Below, in pieces: positions 44,531 to 57,612 of a stretch of DNA of 64,000 nt. This stretch comes from Evernia prunastri. Taxonomy: Eukaryota; Ascomycota; Lecanoromycetes; Lecanorales; Parmeliaceae. Numbering within the stretch: the stretch's first letter is position 1; each line of letters opens with the position of its first letter. Position numbers and translations under genes: made by a program. The stretch covers positions 61,018 through 125,017 of the forward strand of contig NKYR01000048.1 in the NCBI GenBank assembly GCA_003184365.1, in the 5' to 3' direction. The notes beneath the pieces are model-generated. The model saw only the letters and a program-made list of their open reading frames with translations. It was not told the DNA's origin and ran no database searches.

Positions 44531-46199
44531 GATGCCTTTGATATAAGAAAAGTGTAGCGTTTGAACAGAGGATATTTGAGCCTCCGACTCGGAAGCGGCT
44601 GTCGAATTGGTCACAAGAAAAAGATTGCAATGCCGATGAGGCTAGGAAAGATGCTTTGCAGCAATTCAAACCCACTCGAGGCAAGGTGAAAGAGATTCGC
44701 TGCTGCTACAAGACTGGGCACTTGCGGCGAGAAGTGTTGGAAGAGAAGGAATGGTGACGACTATATGAATAGGTGAGGTGAAAGATGATCTCATACATTA
44801 AGGAGGTGATTATATTTAGAATCGTAGTTACCGGATGAATAGTCCGGGATATCCACACGTAAGCTTAGTAAGTAATGAAACGGTTCCCTATGTAAACGAG
44901 GCATTTTTGTTGCGGTACAAGTGGCGAAGTGAGCGATGAAAAGTTGAAAAGTGAAATATGAGGGCCAATCAACGGGTTGGTATAGCCATCCGGACACATA
45001 GGAGGATTGGTGGCTGATAGCACCCTCCGAACGCCATGGCTGATGCGAATGTACCAGCCGTGAAATCCATTCCGCGGTAGGCCAATGAGACGACAGAGTA
45101 CGGTAGGTAAATGACTGCTATCCAGTCAAGCACAGAGAGTCAGCTTGGATCATCATAGGATGTGATGCACATCTGGCGCCCCGTATCGCAGGATCCGAGT
45201 TGTGGCAGAATTTCCTCGCCTCCAGCCGTGACCGCTTATGCAACTCGATGCCTTACAAAAAGCGATGAATAAAGCGGTCGAAAGACTGAGTCCTTGCCCA
45301 GCTTTTAAATGCCTTTTTGGCGACTGGTGAACGCACGGATATGCATGCGTTTGAAGGTATTCACCATTCAGAGGCAATAACAACAAACAATTGGCGATGT
45401 GAAGGGCTGAGAAGAGCTGCGCATGAAGTGTACGTCATGCAAGGCACAACGGTCAAGAGCCAGGAGTTGCAACGCAATAAGCTTATCATCATGAACAAAC
45501 GGTTCTATCAAAGTGGGAGAGGGAGGGGTTGTAAGAACGACAGACGGAATGGGATGGGAATTGCAGAGTCTGACTGTACTCGCCTTTTTGGCGCTTGGCG
45601 AATTCCGTCTGACTGCATAATTTATCCCAACATCGATATGTACCAATACCCGCACATATTAATTTCGCGTCATGCAGTGCACGGTCAATCAACGATGCGG
45701 GTTATTCTCAAGCACGGATATGGGGTGATGCTCGCAAAGTGGGGAAATGAGGAGCAAATCAACACGACTGACTGCACACCTCTCTCTACTGACTACTCGC
45801 CCGCTTGGTTAGGCTCATCTGCTCGCATCTTGCAAGCAAGCAAACCGTCGCGATTTCTCTACCGCCTTCGCCGACCATCCACACGGATTTCCAAATGCCA
45901 AAGTTCCCAGTTTTCTGGGTCTCTGGATCGGAATGACTCACGTGCGCCGCTGCTGACAGGGTGGGTCTCTCGGTTGGGCTAGGAACAGAGCACATACTGC
46001 ATCAGGCTGAGGCGGATATATATCGTCAGTCATACCTTAGCGCTCTTCATGCAAATGGCCAGTAAAGCAAGTATGTGGCTTGACTAGTCATCACGAAAAT
46101 CGATAAAGGATTACGATGTAAGCAATAACGTCTTTGATGTTCATTCATAGGATGCTCAAGGTTTCGCTAGTCTTTGATTTGACACGCGGGAGGAGCTTT
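44531..46199. other. Laccase upstream region
   Basis: About 1.7 kb without a supported gene. A 221-codon plus frame (45317-45982) starts from a non-standard context and has no motif. The laccase promoter should lie next to 44530. Confidence 0.4.
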
Positions 46200-46620
46200 T
46201 ACTGTGCCTCCGAGTCCACCTTGTGGGCGGGCCCTTGAGGGGTTCACTGGGAGGCTAAAATGGATTTTAAACCGCTTCCAGGTTACTCTTACCCGGCTGG
46301 TGCCGGGCTGTCAGAAAACGCTTCGGCAACTTCGGACCTTACTTTACTCCACGCCCACCCCGAGCCAAGAACGCCCCCGGCCGGAGCCCGGATGACGCCC
46401 CCCCGCCAAGGACCCTTCCTTGCCCATACTTACATACGAGTAATTTGCGCTTTGAAGACCCAGACCCCCACTTCCGGGCTCATAGCCCCCCTGTCAGGCC
46501 CCACAGAGACCCGTAATGCAAGGTACTCTGTAGTTACCACCGGAGCCCGGATCGCCTCTCCCGGGGTACCTGGGTGCGCTTTCCAGGGGGTGTAAGGTTG
46601 ATGAATTGATCTACGCGCGA
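46200..46620. other. GC-rich block of unlike composition
   Basis: A sharply bounded C/G-rich stretch (GCCCCC, CCGGAGCCCGGAT twice, at about 46384 and 46543) in an otherwise AT-balanced region. It includes an 111-codon plus frame with no family motif. It may be a fragment of a repeat element; I cannot name it. Confidence 0.35.
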
Positions 46621-47699
46621 CTCATGGTGTGAACCGCGCCCCGTACAGCCCATGGGGACAGACTGACGCCTCGAAGTGGTGCCGGGGACCAGTAAGACAG
46701 CTCTCAGAGCGAGGTCAAGGTCAGTTCCTGGGTTCTGGGTATTCCTATCGCATGATCTCGCAGTGATGGTTACAGTACAATGATGGTTACATAACAATCC
46801 ATAACAGATCATCCAACAAACCAAATATGTCGAACAGCGTCAGAAACCGTCCTGAGCATTACACCCAACAACCAACCCATCTCTCCGTCCAAGATCAAAC
46901 ATCGCGAATCTCATCTCCCCCGCATTGAAAGATATCTCAAGGCTAGACCACCTTCCGTCTCGGCCACCCACCCCAATACCGCAGGAGAAACACAACCACC
47001 AGTCCTCCCATCCAACAATCTCATACCCTTATAGCACAGAACAGAAACCCGCACCAGCACATCAGAAACCCACCTCAGACAAAGAAACCGCCCTTCTCAC
47101 CCCCCCTCCTCCCCCTTCACCCACACAGATCCAAGCGCACCTCCAAAGCAGATAGATAGTCAACCAGTGCAGCAATTGCCACTCCGTCTCTCCGTCAAGG
47201 CGCAAACAAAGCACACCCACACAGTGTTCGGAACCCACCCCCCCCCCCAACCCCAACGCATGTCTCAATCCCTAAGGTAGAGTAGGGTCCTCTATCTACC
47301 ACCGTAGTCAGGCTCAGATCAACATCTAACAGCCCTTAGCTCGACCGTTCTCGTTGATATAGCCCACGGTTCCAGAACAAGACGCGCCCCTTTTGATGAC
47401 TTTCCTCTAGCCCTTTCCTCTGCCCAGCCAGCCTCATCTCTTCCTCTCCTCTCCTCACCTTCTATCATCTTCTCTCACCTCCTATAGCCCTCCTCTCCTC
47501 TCCTCACCTTTCCTCATCTCCCCTCATCTCCCCTCACCTTCCTCACCTCCCAAACCAAGAGACAAGCATCATGCAGACTCCTCCCCTCGCCACCAGTAGG
47601 AGTCCCGGGCATAGGCATGACGCATAGACATGGGCAGGACTGGTCGAACACATGTCGAACTATGAACGAGCCTCCGTGATGATGGGGAAGAAGTTAGAC

Positions 47700-47892
47700 A
47701 TGGTTTGGGTAGAAAGGGGGAGGGGTGTGGGGGAAGGGAGGAAGGAAGAAAGCAGGGGAAAGGGGGAGGGAGGAAGAGAGGGAGGAGGGATGGAGGAGGG
47801 AGGGAAGAGGGAGGGAAAGGGGGAGGGGAGAGGAAAGAAGGAAGAGGGGGAGACGAGGAAGAGGAAAGGAGGAAGAGAGGGGGGAAGATGAA
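47700..47892. repeat. Purine (G/A) tract
   Basis: About 190 bases almost wholly G and A on the plus strand (GGGAGGGAGGAAGAGAGGGA type). It has the potential for triplex or G-quadruplex structure. Confidence 0.85.
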
Positions 47893-47944
47893 GGGGTTTA
47901 TGGGGTTTCCTTGAATGACCAGAACACGACCTCCAGGGCGTTGA

Positions 47945-48060
47945 ATCACTCACTCACTCACTCCTTCACTCACTCAGTCCCTCACTCACTCACCCCCTCC
48001 CTCACTCACCCACTCACTCACTCACTCACTCACTCACCCCATTCGCTCACTCACTCCATT
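47945..48060. repeat. ACTC tandem repeat
   Basis: Many copies of CACT/CACTCACTCACTCACTCA, interrupted by CCC variants. Confidence 0.85.
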
Positions 48061-48213
48061 CATCATTCAATTCGTGTACCCTTCTCCATGCAACCTGCAA
48101 CACTTCATCAACCCAACCTGGCCACACGCACTGTGAATCAGCACAGAACGAAGTATGAACCGGTACAGATCATTAAATAAAGCTTTCCTTTTCATAAACC
48201 TTTTAATAAATCT

Positions 48214-48240
48214 ACCCATCCATCCATCCATCCATCCAAA
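48214..48240. repeat. CATC microsatellite
   Basis: About six CATC units (CCATCCATCCATCCATCC), with degenerate copies continuing to 48400. Confidence 0.8.
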
Positions 48241-48620
48241 TTCATCCCTCTTCAAAATCTACCATGCGTCTTTCCATCCAAATATGCCATTCATCTTATC
48301 ACCATCGATCCAAATCTATCCCCCGTTCAAATCTACCATCTTTCATCCAAATCTATCATCCACTCATCCATCATCCTCCATCCCCATCCCCATCCACGCC
48401 CACCAAAGAACCATGCACCAACATAATGCAGAAAGAAAGTAAACAAGTAAATAGCCGCTCTAGCCAAAACGCCCCAGCCCACCCCCCAACCCCCATCCAC
48501 AACATCAATCACACCTTCAACCCTCCCTGCGGGCCCAAAGAAAAGTCCAAGTCAATTTATCGCAACGCAACGCAACGGCCGCCTTTCTCAGATGATTACT
48601 GTACAATTTAATTATGATTT

Positions 48621-51600
48621 TTAAGCGGTGGGGGGAAGACCGGTGGCCAACGCGACGCCGACGGCTTCGATCTGTTTTGATTCGAGGTGGTGTTAGCGAG
48701 CGGTTACTGTCTTTCGGTTTCGAGGCAGGGGATGTGTCTTGATCTTGATCTTGAGGGAAGGAAGGAGGGGAAGAGGGGGGATGGATATCAGACAGACTTA
48801 CCATTGGTGGAAACATGATGGAGAAATGGTTCCCCCCGACAACATGGCACTTCACCTCCCTCCCCGTGAGTCGATCCCACCCGCTCGGTCCAAACGACGT
48901 CCGTTTCCCCGTCAGCCACTCCTTTGCCTTGGCCATATCCGCATACGCATCCCCCGTCGTACCCGCCATCCACTCCTCCCCGCCCGTATCCTCCCTGCCC
49001 TCCAGCACGCCATCGTGTGCCCAGATGACCGTGACGTTGTCCGGGCCCTGGCCCTTGGGCAAAGGTGTGGCGGTGTAGTTTTCGAGGGCGCGGACGCTGC
49101 CGAGGAAGTGCAGGCGGGTGCGCTCGGTGATGGGCCCGCCGCCGTTGGAGCCGCCGAGGCCGTCGAAGATGCCGGCCTTTTCCAGCAGGCCGAGGGTGGG
49201 CGAGGGGAGGGGCGGGAGCGTGCCGGGGCAGGGGCTGTCGATGAGGACGAGATGGGTGACCGTCTCCCCCTGGGCGATGAGCTGGCGGGAGGCTTCGAAG
49301 GCGAGGATGCCGCCGAGGGACCAACCCGCGAGCATGTACGGGCCCTGCGGTTGGAGGGCGCGGATTTCCTTGATGAAGATGGACGCGACCTCTTCGAAGG
49401 AGACGGTGTAGTCTTTTGGCGAGGCGAGGAAGGGGGAGTCGAGGCCGTAGACGGCGACGCCGGAGGGAAGAGTGGGGAGGCTGATGTAGGAGAATAGGGA
49501 GCCCGCGCCGTCGGGGAGAAGGAAGAGGGCGGGGCGGTTGGGTGATGGACGGCCCTGGAGGAGGACTGATTTGCTCCGCGGGGACTCCTTCGATGGTCCG
49601 ATGCTCATAGCTGGGATCTCCGAGGGCGCACGGGGTGACTTGTGCGGTGCCGCTGGAACCCCAAGCGATTTCTGTACGTCGGTGAAGGTAGGATTCTCAT
49701 GGAAGAATGTTGCGGCCAACGACATCCTCGTTTCCGATTTGAAGGCGTCCAGGATGGAAATGGTCAGTAGTGAATCGACGCCAAGGTCGGCGAATAGAGT
49801 CGATGGCTGTATCTCCGTAGCGTCAACTCCCACTTCGCGAGCGATGATGGACATGAGCATGGCTACGTTGTCTGGCTCTGCCGGAGTGGTAGCCATGGTG
49901 TTCAGGCTTTCATGAGATGCGGAAGATCGTGGCGTATCGGAAGCACTCGGTGATAGCAGCTCCCTGTCATCGTCGTCCGCGACGCTCTGTGGTGCTGCCA
50001 CCTTGTCGAGAAAGAAGTCTCTGAGTTCCGCGACAGTGGGGTGGGCGATGAAGAGAGAGCTTGGCAAATCGAGGCCTGTCTCTGGCCGGAGTCTCCCCAA
50101 TATTGATATCGTGAGGAGTGAGTCCACGCCAAGGTCACTTACCTTGGCGTCATCAGTAAGATCGCTGACCTCGATGCCCACCTCAGACGCTATGATCTGA
50201 AGGATATTCGAGAATCCTCCACTGGAACTTTTTGTATTCGGAACAGCGGCAGCTTTTGTTGCAACAACCGAGCTTTGCAGTGTTCGCTTGGACTGGGCAA
50301 GCCGTGGTTGGGGGGCCTCTTCCTGGCCTGCAGACAGAAGGCTGTGCAGAATGTTGCGTTTCATCTTCTGGAACTTGATACCCTTGCAGACCACGACAAC
50401 CTTTTCTCCATCGAATATGTAAACGTCACCAGCCATGACACCTCTTGTCCCCACCGGTTGCATCCGCACGTAGCCTCGGTAGGTCTTCTCGTCAGAAAGA
50501 GGCGCAGCAATACGGAAACCTTGCCAACCATGTGAGATGAAAACAGTATCTGCCGGTGTCTTGGTGCCAGCATTGAGCACAAAACCGGCCAAATGAGCCA
50601 CAGTATCGATCCAATGTGGGCTATATATGAAATTGCCTTTGCCAGCAGTAGGTTGAAATCTAATGTTTGCTGCAGTCTCGTTCAAATCGCAATCCATGAA
50701 AAGCTCGTCGATGTTATGGTAATCCTTGCTGTAGGTCACCACCGTCTGGAACTGCCTGTATATCATCTCTTTCAGGAGTCTGTGCACGTTTTCTGCGTTA
50801 GCAGACCCGGTCAGTTGGTCCATCCTTGATTCAATGAGATAGGCGTTCATCTGCCATTCGTCCATCCATTGCTGGCCATCGCCGTACGTCACAGTACAGT
50901 TTGCATGGTCGTGACTTCCATGATCATCTTCGGAGCTGATTTTGATTTTGACCGCGTGCTCCCCAGGTTTCCGAGAAGCCGATACTTTGAGAATCTGAGA
51001 CGTCTCCTTGCCCACAATGAGAGGTCGGAAAACTTCCATGTTCCCAAGGTCCATGGCCGGGATTGGGTCGGACGGTGCCATTCGCGATGCGATGTACCAA
51101 GCTGCCGAGAATGCCACATCAGCGTACACTGAGCTCGGACAGAGCCCAGTGTTGTTGACGAGATGGCCTCGCACTGCAGCATGGAGTTTAGGTTCTGCAA
51201 GACGAGATGAGAACGTTACCGAAGCGCTGTCCTGGGTGAACTTCTCGTTCTCCACCGTTTGCAAACATGTTGTAGAAAATGCTTGCTGTTGCACTGTTGG
51301 CGCTGATTTGGCCGTAGAGATTTCACCCTTTCGCAGAGACCAGTCCCCTTCATGCTGGATCCAGTAGTTCTTCAGGTCGAACGCGTACGAAGGTAGTTCC
51401 AGGAGCTTGAGAGCGCCTCGGAAGTCTCTGTGGTATTCTGTCCACATGATCTTCGCTCCACTATTATAGGCATTCGATATGCTCTTCGAAATGGTGGACC
51501 AACAATCTTCGTCTCGCTTCAAAGTTGGGAGAGCCTTTGTGGGACTCATCCCGAGTGTCGACCGCACCATACTGTGACACAAAGGATGTACACCGACTTC

Positions 51601-54600
51601 AATCCACAAAGTGTCGTCGCCCGCAGTGCCTTCAGACCTAAGCGAATACAGAGCCTCCTGAAACCTGACGGGCCGCCGAGCTTGTCGCGACAAGTAATCA
51701 GCTGTGACGGCACCTTCGCCTTTAACTAGCGAGCCGAGGAGGGTTGAAGCGATAGGAATAGTAGGTTTGAGGAATTCGACATTCGACGCAATGGCACGGA
51801 TGTCGTCGAGAATTGGATCCATCTGTTCCGAGTGGAATGCAAACGGGAGCTCGAGCAGCGTCTTCTTCACACCCAGCCCGTCCAGCTTCTCTGCCAACAA
51901 GCTGATCTCCTGGCGCCCTCCGCTCACGGTAGTGCTGTTTGGGCCATTGAAACAGGCAATCTCGCAGGATGTCAATCTTTCGGCAGTAATGATCTGCTGT
52001 ATAGGTTCAGAGCCAGATTGTACAGCCAACATCGCATGACTGTTTGCAATGCATTTCTTTTCCATCAGTTCCGCGCGTTTACCCACGAGATAAAGCGTGT
52101 CGCTAACCGAGAGCACACCAGCAACACAAAGAGCGGCATATTCGCCGAGGCTATGGCCGATGACTGCGCTAGCGGTGATGCCCCATGATTGCCAAAGAGA
52201 TGCAAGTGCTACGGCGATCGCGACCAAGGCCAACTGAGACTCACTGGGGGTGGGGACTGAATCATGCCGAGAAGACCCTGTGACCAACCACTTGAATGAG
52301 GGTAGTCCTTGACTTACACAGATGCGGTCAAAGTCTAAAATGCTCTGGCGGAAGGAACTGTTGGTCTCAAATAAGTGGTGTCCCATGCCGAGATACTGTG
52401 CTCCTTGGCCAGTGAAGGCAAAGACAGTAGGGGATGGTTTGCTGATCGCAGATGGCTCCGAAGAACTCGTGAGATCTTTCTTCATTGACCGGACCAGCTG
52501 ATCCATGCTCTCGACAGCGTATGCTTTGCGGAAGCCATCATGATGCATTCTTCGAGCGGTGGTCGTGTACGATAAATCTCGCAATTGAGTCTCTGGGTTC
52601 GATGTAATGTACTCCAATAGACGTTCTTGGTTCTGCGTGAACGACTTTGCTGTCTTCGCTGATACCGTTACAACGTATGTTTTGCGAGGATCTTCTCCCT
52701 TTGTGAACGTTTCCGGGGGATCCTCCAATACCAAACTTGTATTGCCGCCCTGTTTGAACTGTTTTAGCTTTCTCGCTACCAAACTGGAATTCTGGGGGAA
52801 CGTTTACTGTCGCGTTAAAATTATTAAGCAGAACTCTCCTCTTCCCGTCTCCTCTGGAATGAGCTTTGAAAGCAGTCAACGCACGGTCGATACGGACGTT
52901 GACCTCCTCAAGTGGAGGAAACTTTTGGTTAATACGACCTTTGATGCCTACATGTGGGGGTATTGCATTCTTCCGCATCATTAGAAGAATCTTAATGAGT
53001 GAGTTGCTACCAGCAGCCTGTACCTCGTTCGTCAGCGCAAGTTTTTTGGGAGTTGAGGGGGAAATCCTACCGCTTCAGCGTGGCCAAAGTTAGCCTTGAC
53101 CGCACCGACATGCAAAGGATTGTCTTGCGCTCGGTTCGATAGCACCGTCGTGACTGAGGAGAACTCTGTAGCATCTCCAGCTTGAGTGCCGGTTCCATGC
53201 ATTTCTACGTAGTCAATCTCGTCCGGCTCGACATCAGCTTCCCGCAGGACTTGTCGTATGAGCTTTTGCTGGGTACCGGCGTGCGGGTGGGTGATAGAAA
53301 TTGCGTGTGCTGAATGGTTCGTAGCAGCTGATTTGATGACAGCCTGAATGTTGTCTCCCTCAGCAATGGCATCCTCTAATCGCTTGAGGACAACGCTGCC
53401 AACGCCGTCCCCTCGGCAGTATCCATCAGCTTCATCGTCAAATGTTTTACAAGAGCCTGTGGGTGACAGGAAGCTGCCGCGACTGAGTCCCGAGAACATG
53501 TCGACCTCAGTCAAGACGTTTGTTCCACCAGCGACTGCAGTATCACATTCATGAGCCCGTAATGATGACATCGCCATCTGCACCGAGAGCGCACTGGATG
53601 AGCACGCAGCGTCAACGGAATATGATGGACCCTCCCATTTGAAGTGATAGTTGAGCCTTCCAGGGCCAAATGCTCGCATGCCACCGGAAACAAAGTACAT
53701 TTCAATGTTCTGGGAAGCGTTTGATCCTCGATAATCGTCTAGGGTCTGACCGAAGAAGGTACCAATCCGGTCACCGGCCGTCGAGGGACTGCCATTTGGA
53801 GTATAGCCTGACATTTCAAGGGCCTCATATGTTGTCAGAAGCAACAGGCGCTGAGCCGGGTCGGTTTGTGCCGCTTCTCTAGGAGACATGTTGAAGAGCC
53901 TAGCATCGAAAAAGCCTGGACGATCGATGAAACAGCCATACGGTGTCACGGTCGTGTTTTTAAGCTTTCCCGAAGGATCGCAGTGAGTGTCGACGTCGAA
54001 ACGATCTTTAGGTATCTATTCAAGGTGAGTGACCAATTCGTATCTATGGTAATTCAAGCCTACCTCTTTATGAAGGTCCTTGCCTTCCTCGAGGTTTTTC
54101 CATATTTCCTCAAGCGTTTCACCTCCTGGTAGACGACCGGCGACACCGACGATGGCAATGTCGCCAGATGTGTTGCGGTTCCGAGATGTTGGTAATGGCT
54201 GCATCTCGTAGCTGTCTACAACATTGACTCCCACATTTGTCATCTCACGCCGAAGACTACCAGCAGCTCGCACGGGTCCAACACTTGTCAGTACAGCATC
54301 TTGATCTCTAAATTTGGAGGCAATCCCTTGAGTCATGGTTGACCACCGTAGCGGTTCTCGCAGGACATCCCACACAATTTGCTGCAAAACCTCACCGAGG
54401 CTGCGACCCTGAACTTCTTCTCCGGTACTCGTAGATATGATAACCATATCTTTTCTGAGTTTGTATTCATTGAAACTAAATAATGATCCAGTTATCTTGC
54501 CAGTGTCTGGATCACCCAAGTGGGGCGCATGGAAAGCTGCGTTGATTGGTAGGCTGATCTTGCGAGTACTCCGGAGAACATCCGAAAATGAGAAGAGCGA

Positions 54601-55380
54601 TGCTAGCGTAGAAGGCGGACCACTGATTGTAGTTGTTGATTCTGACTCCGCACTGATGTAGGCGCGTTTACTTGCGGGTATTGCCTATCGAAGGGTTCAT
54701 TTACTGCAAAGCGACTAGAGAATGGGGTAAGAAATACGTACGTATACGTGGTGGAACCGATGAAGTATTTCCCTCTGTTCTTGGAGAGGCACACCTGGTA
54801 CGATGATCGCCCAACTTTTGTACGACTTTTCGATCTGCGCTGAGCGGCGACTTGCTTCCAGACCTAGACGCAGCGAAATACAAACAATCTCCGGTGCCAG
54901 CTCCAGCAGTTGCGTTGTAGAGCTCGAAAATGCCAAGGCGGCCGCTGGCAGCATACCCGTGCACAGTCCGACCAAGTACGTCGTCGAAAAAGATTTCGTG
55001 TCAATAACATCTTCATTGTTTTCATCTCGGCTATGTGAAAAAGAAGCTATCAGATAAGAACTTCAGCACCTTGTCTGCATTACTTACGATAACAGCAATC
55101 CCAGCTGGGCTATACAAAGTAGGACGCTGGTTATGGCCTCGTCACACTCGGTGCCCTGCGAGTATGTTTCTGCCAAGGCTAGAATGGAATCAAAAGAGGG
55201 AAACCTCGATCGATCAGACAACTCGGAAATGGCAAGCTCCTGTCTAATGGCGGAGTACGATCTGCGAAAGAATGACTGAAGGGTCAGAGAATGCGTTGAC
55301 TGACGACACAGCTGCTTGATGAGAGGGCATGGGTCGACAGTCTGGTCCCCGAAGAGGACCACCTTGCTTGATGTGGTCAT
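48621..55380 (-). CDS. Non-reducing polyketide synthase, SAT-KS-MAT-PT-ACP-ACP-TE
   Basis: Iterative type I synthase making an aromatic polyketide from acyl and malonyl units. Domains in order: SAT (55380 to about 54230) with active-site GLCTGM and FHAPHL; KS (about 54170-52850) with VDAACSSS, EMHGTGTQAGD and NFGHAEA; MAT (about 52420-51480) with GHSLGEYAAL; product template (about 51290-50330) with catalytic His in AAVRGHLVNN and Asp in SPHWIDTVAHL; two ACPs, each LGVDSLLTISIL (about 50120 and 49770); thioesterase with AGWSLGGI and GGNHFSIMFPP. There are several short introns, for example ACA/GTAAAC to AACAG/GGC near 52795-52750. The last exon is IEAVGVALATGLPPTA, with the stop at 48621. I prefer ATG 55380 (MTTSSKVVLFGDQ). 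The size of about 2100 residues and the double ACP with TE fit orsellinate- or naphthopyrone/melanin-type synthases; the product cannot be fixed. Confidence 0.95.
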
Positions 55381-57206
55381 TGCGGAGAAGGCTTCAAAAA
55401 TTGGAGAGTTATCGATACCCGAGAACCAAGGCTGGTTTAATCCAGGATCGTCTTTATAAAGGGGGAAGCGTTTGACATAATATGCGAGCATAGGCTGACA
55501 ACACCGAGATCCTTGGCCACCACACCGCGCCTTCGTCAGTTCTGTCGTCATGGGCAAGAGACATCCAGGAGCAGTCAATGTTTAGTCAAAGTGGAGTCCA
55601 TCACCGCCATTCCCACGTGAGCGACATGGATCCATCCCGAAGCCAAGCGCAAGATAGTGACCCCCACTGGTTTGTTAGCCCCCAATCTCAAGGCAAGGAT
55701 CCGAAGCTGAGTGAGATCATCCGTTGATTATACGACCACGGAACGTGTGCTGTAATCCACGCATCGTAGGATTGAGCTAACGAGCGGAGGCCTGATTTGA
55801 TCCAGGTTACACCCAATTACACAGTACGTAGCTCGTCCAAAATCTAAAAACATTCCGAACCTTTACATGATGATAGATCAACAGGTCTTACAAACTAACA
55901 TCAGAAAGGTCAACGTATACCTCAAGATAGCTTACCGAGCTTTCTTGGTTTGACTAAGAAGTTTATTCGTATACTCCCATCGTTAGTAGGAGATGCAGAG
56001 TCTTAGTCTGAACCAACAGACACGTTCCGCAATTGACACTATCAGACCGATATCCTAGGCCTTTAATTCGTGTAGCTTAATCTACTTCAGACTGTTGACT
56101 GTTGACTCCTAATCCCGTATCAATCTTGAGTCATGATCTATTAGACTGGGCCAGAGGAACAATGCAGAATCTTGGCGTGAACCATTGGAGACTTAGATTG
56201 TAGTGAACAAATGGCTCATCGAGAAACGAAAGGCGACAGCACCGGTGCCGCCGATATCAGTGGCAACCAAAATATGACCAAAGTATGGCATTCGCGCTGA
56301 TTCACGCTGACTGATCTTTCGGCTTGCGAATCGGGTGTCAGAATGACTCCTCGTGCAAATCTAAACATAAGAGCACCTGCAATGTTCACCGTATTTAAAC
56401 TCAAAATCATATGCAAGATGGCGGTGAGGCAGTGCAAAAAAACGTGGAAAAAGATAGCTTTGCAAGAACATGCTCAAAAGATTGGAGTCACTCTGGGTGT
56501 AGAAGGAAACTCATTGTTGCCTGCTCCTACCGAAATCCTCCTACAATTTGAATACACACACCGAAGATACATGTTTTCATCGCCGATTTGGACAAGTCTT
56601 TGCAAGACCCCATACGTATGGGAAGGTGTGGTCTTCGGGCCACGTCAGTGCCGACGATGGTGACAGGAACGATAACGGCAGGTCTCTGTCTGAAGTGTAG
56701 GGGATGCCAGGCGTTCTTGATGCAGCTACGCGATGCTATACGAACAAGCACCATGGCTCACGGGATGTTAGAAGGGCCCGATAGCAGAGATGGATAGGGC
56801 AGTTGAGGGCAAGGTTGGAAAAGTGGCTGCCAAGAGATGCCCGTGCGGCGTCTCCGCGTGGCCTTGTGCAGCCAGACGTTGAAGCTGCGGGATGAGTCGG
56901 GTATAGAGTGGCGGTTGAGATAACGACAGGGCGGTATGGCGGGTCCCCCATTTGATGAGCCTTAGTCAAACGGGCCGGGTGGATTCGCCGTTTACGGAGG
57001 GATAAGACGGCGGACCGGATGCAATTGGTGGGTGTCAGCTGACAAATGGTAGATGTGGGATTATGCAGATATTTGGAAAAGAGAAAATGAGAAAGAAATG
57101 GCGAAGCTGTAAGCCCTACATTTGCCCTGCATTTATCCTCCGATCTTTTGGTAATTTGATTAGTCGAACTGCAGTCCGCGATGCGTCATTTAGCCACTAC
57201 TACTTG

Positions 57207-57234
57207 CACATACATACATACATACATACATACA
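57207..57234. repeat. ACAT microsatellite
   Basis: Tandem ACATACATACATACATACAT run of about seven units. Confidence 0.85.
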
Positions 57235-57384
57235 TGGATGAAACACGAGATATGCTCTTGTGCCACCTTTTAATGTAGCTATTGACTTTGGAGGGTAGGA
57301 AGGTGTAGTAGAAAAGAATCCATCAAAATGATAAAGGATGGAAGTAGAGAAGAAACGCTTGAGGCTTGAGGTCGGTTCGGAAGT

Positions 57385-57612
57385 TACCTTACCTTAACGC
57401 GCGTTGCGCCCCAGCCTTAAAGTACCTAAAGTACCTAAAGTACTTTTACTTTACTTTAGCTTACCTTTGCCGTGCGGGACCTTAAGGTATTATTGCCTTA
57501 GGGCAGCTTCCCTTGTCGAGTGTACCTTACCTAGGTACCTAAAATCCCTTAGCTAGGTACCTTAGGTTACCTTACATGAACTTAAGGTAGGTACCTTAGT
57601 ATAAGGTACTTG
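57385..57612. repeat. Palindrome-rich TACCTTA/TAAGGTA repeat block
   Basis: About 230 bp built from many short copies of TACCTTA, TACCTAAAG and their reverse complements (CCTTAAGGT, CTAGGTACCT, GGTACCTTAG). Both orientations alternate, so the block can fold into many hairpins. No protein is coded. It lies in the region that would carry the promoters of the PKS and the P450. Confidence 0.75.

Larger units (their letters stand above)
46621..48620. other. Low-complexity intergenic DNA downstream of the NR-PKS
   Basis: About 2 kb dominated by simple sequence: pyrimidine-rich 47400-47560, purine tract 47700-47890, ACTC repeats 47945-48060 and CATC repeats 48210-48400. No gene was seen; frames in it are artefacts of base bias. 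Confidence 0.5.

Noticed and set aside
45317..45982. 221-codon plus-strand frame
   Set aside because: No motif, no homologous look, and composition like the surrounding intergenic DNA.
46260..46595. 111-codon plus-strand frame in the GC-rich block
   Set aside because: Frame openness follows from GC content; no family signal.
47569..48180. Frames of Gly/Glu/Arg or Pro/Ser in the purine tract
   Set aside because: Low-complexity artefacts of simple repeats.
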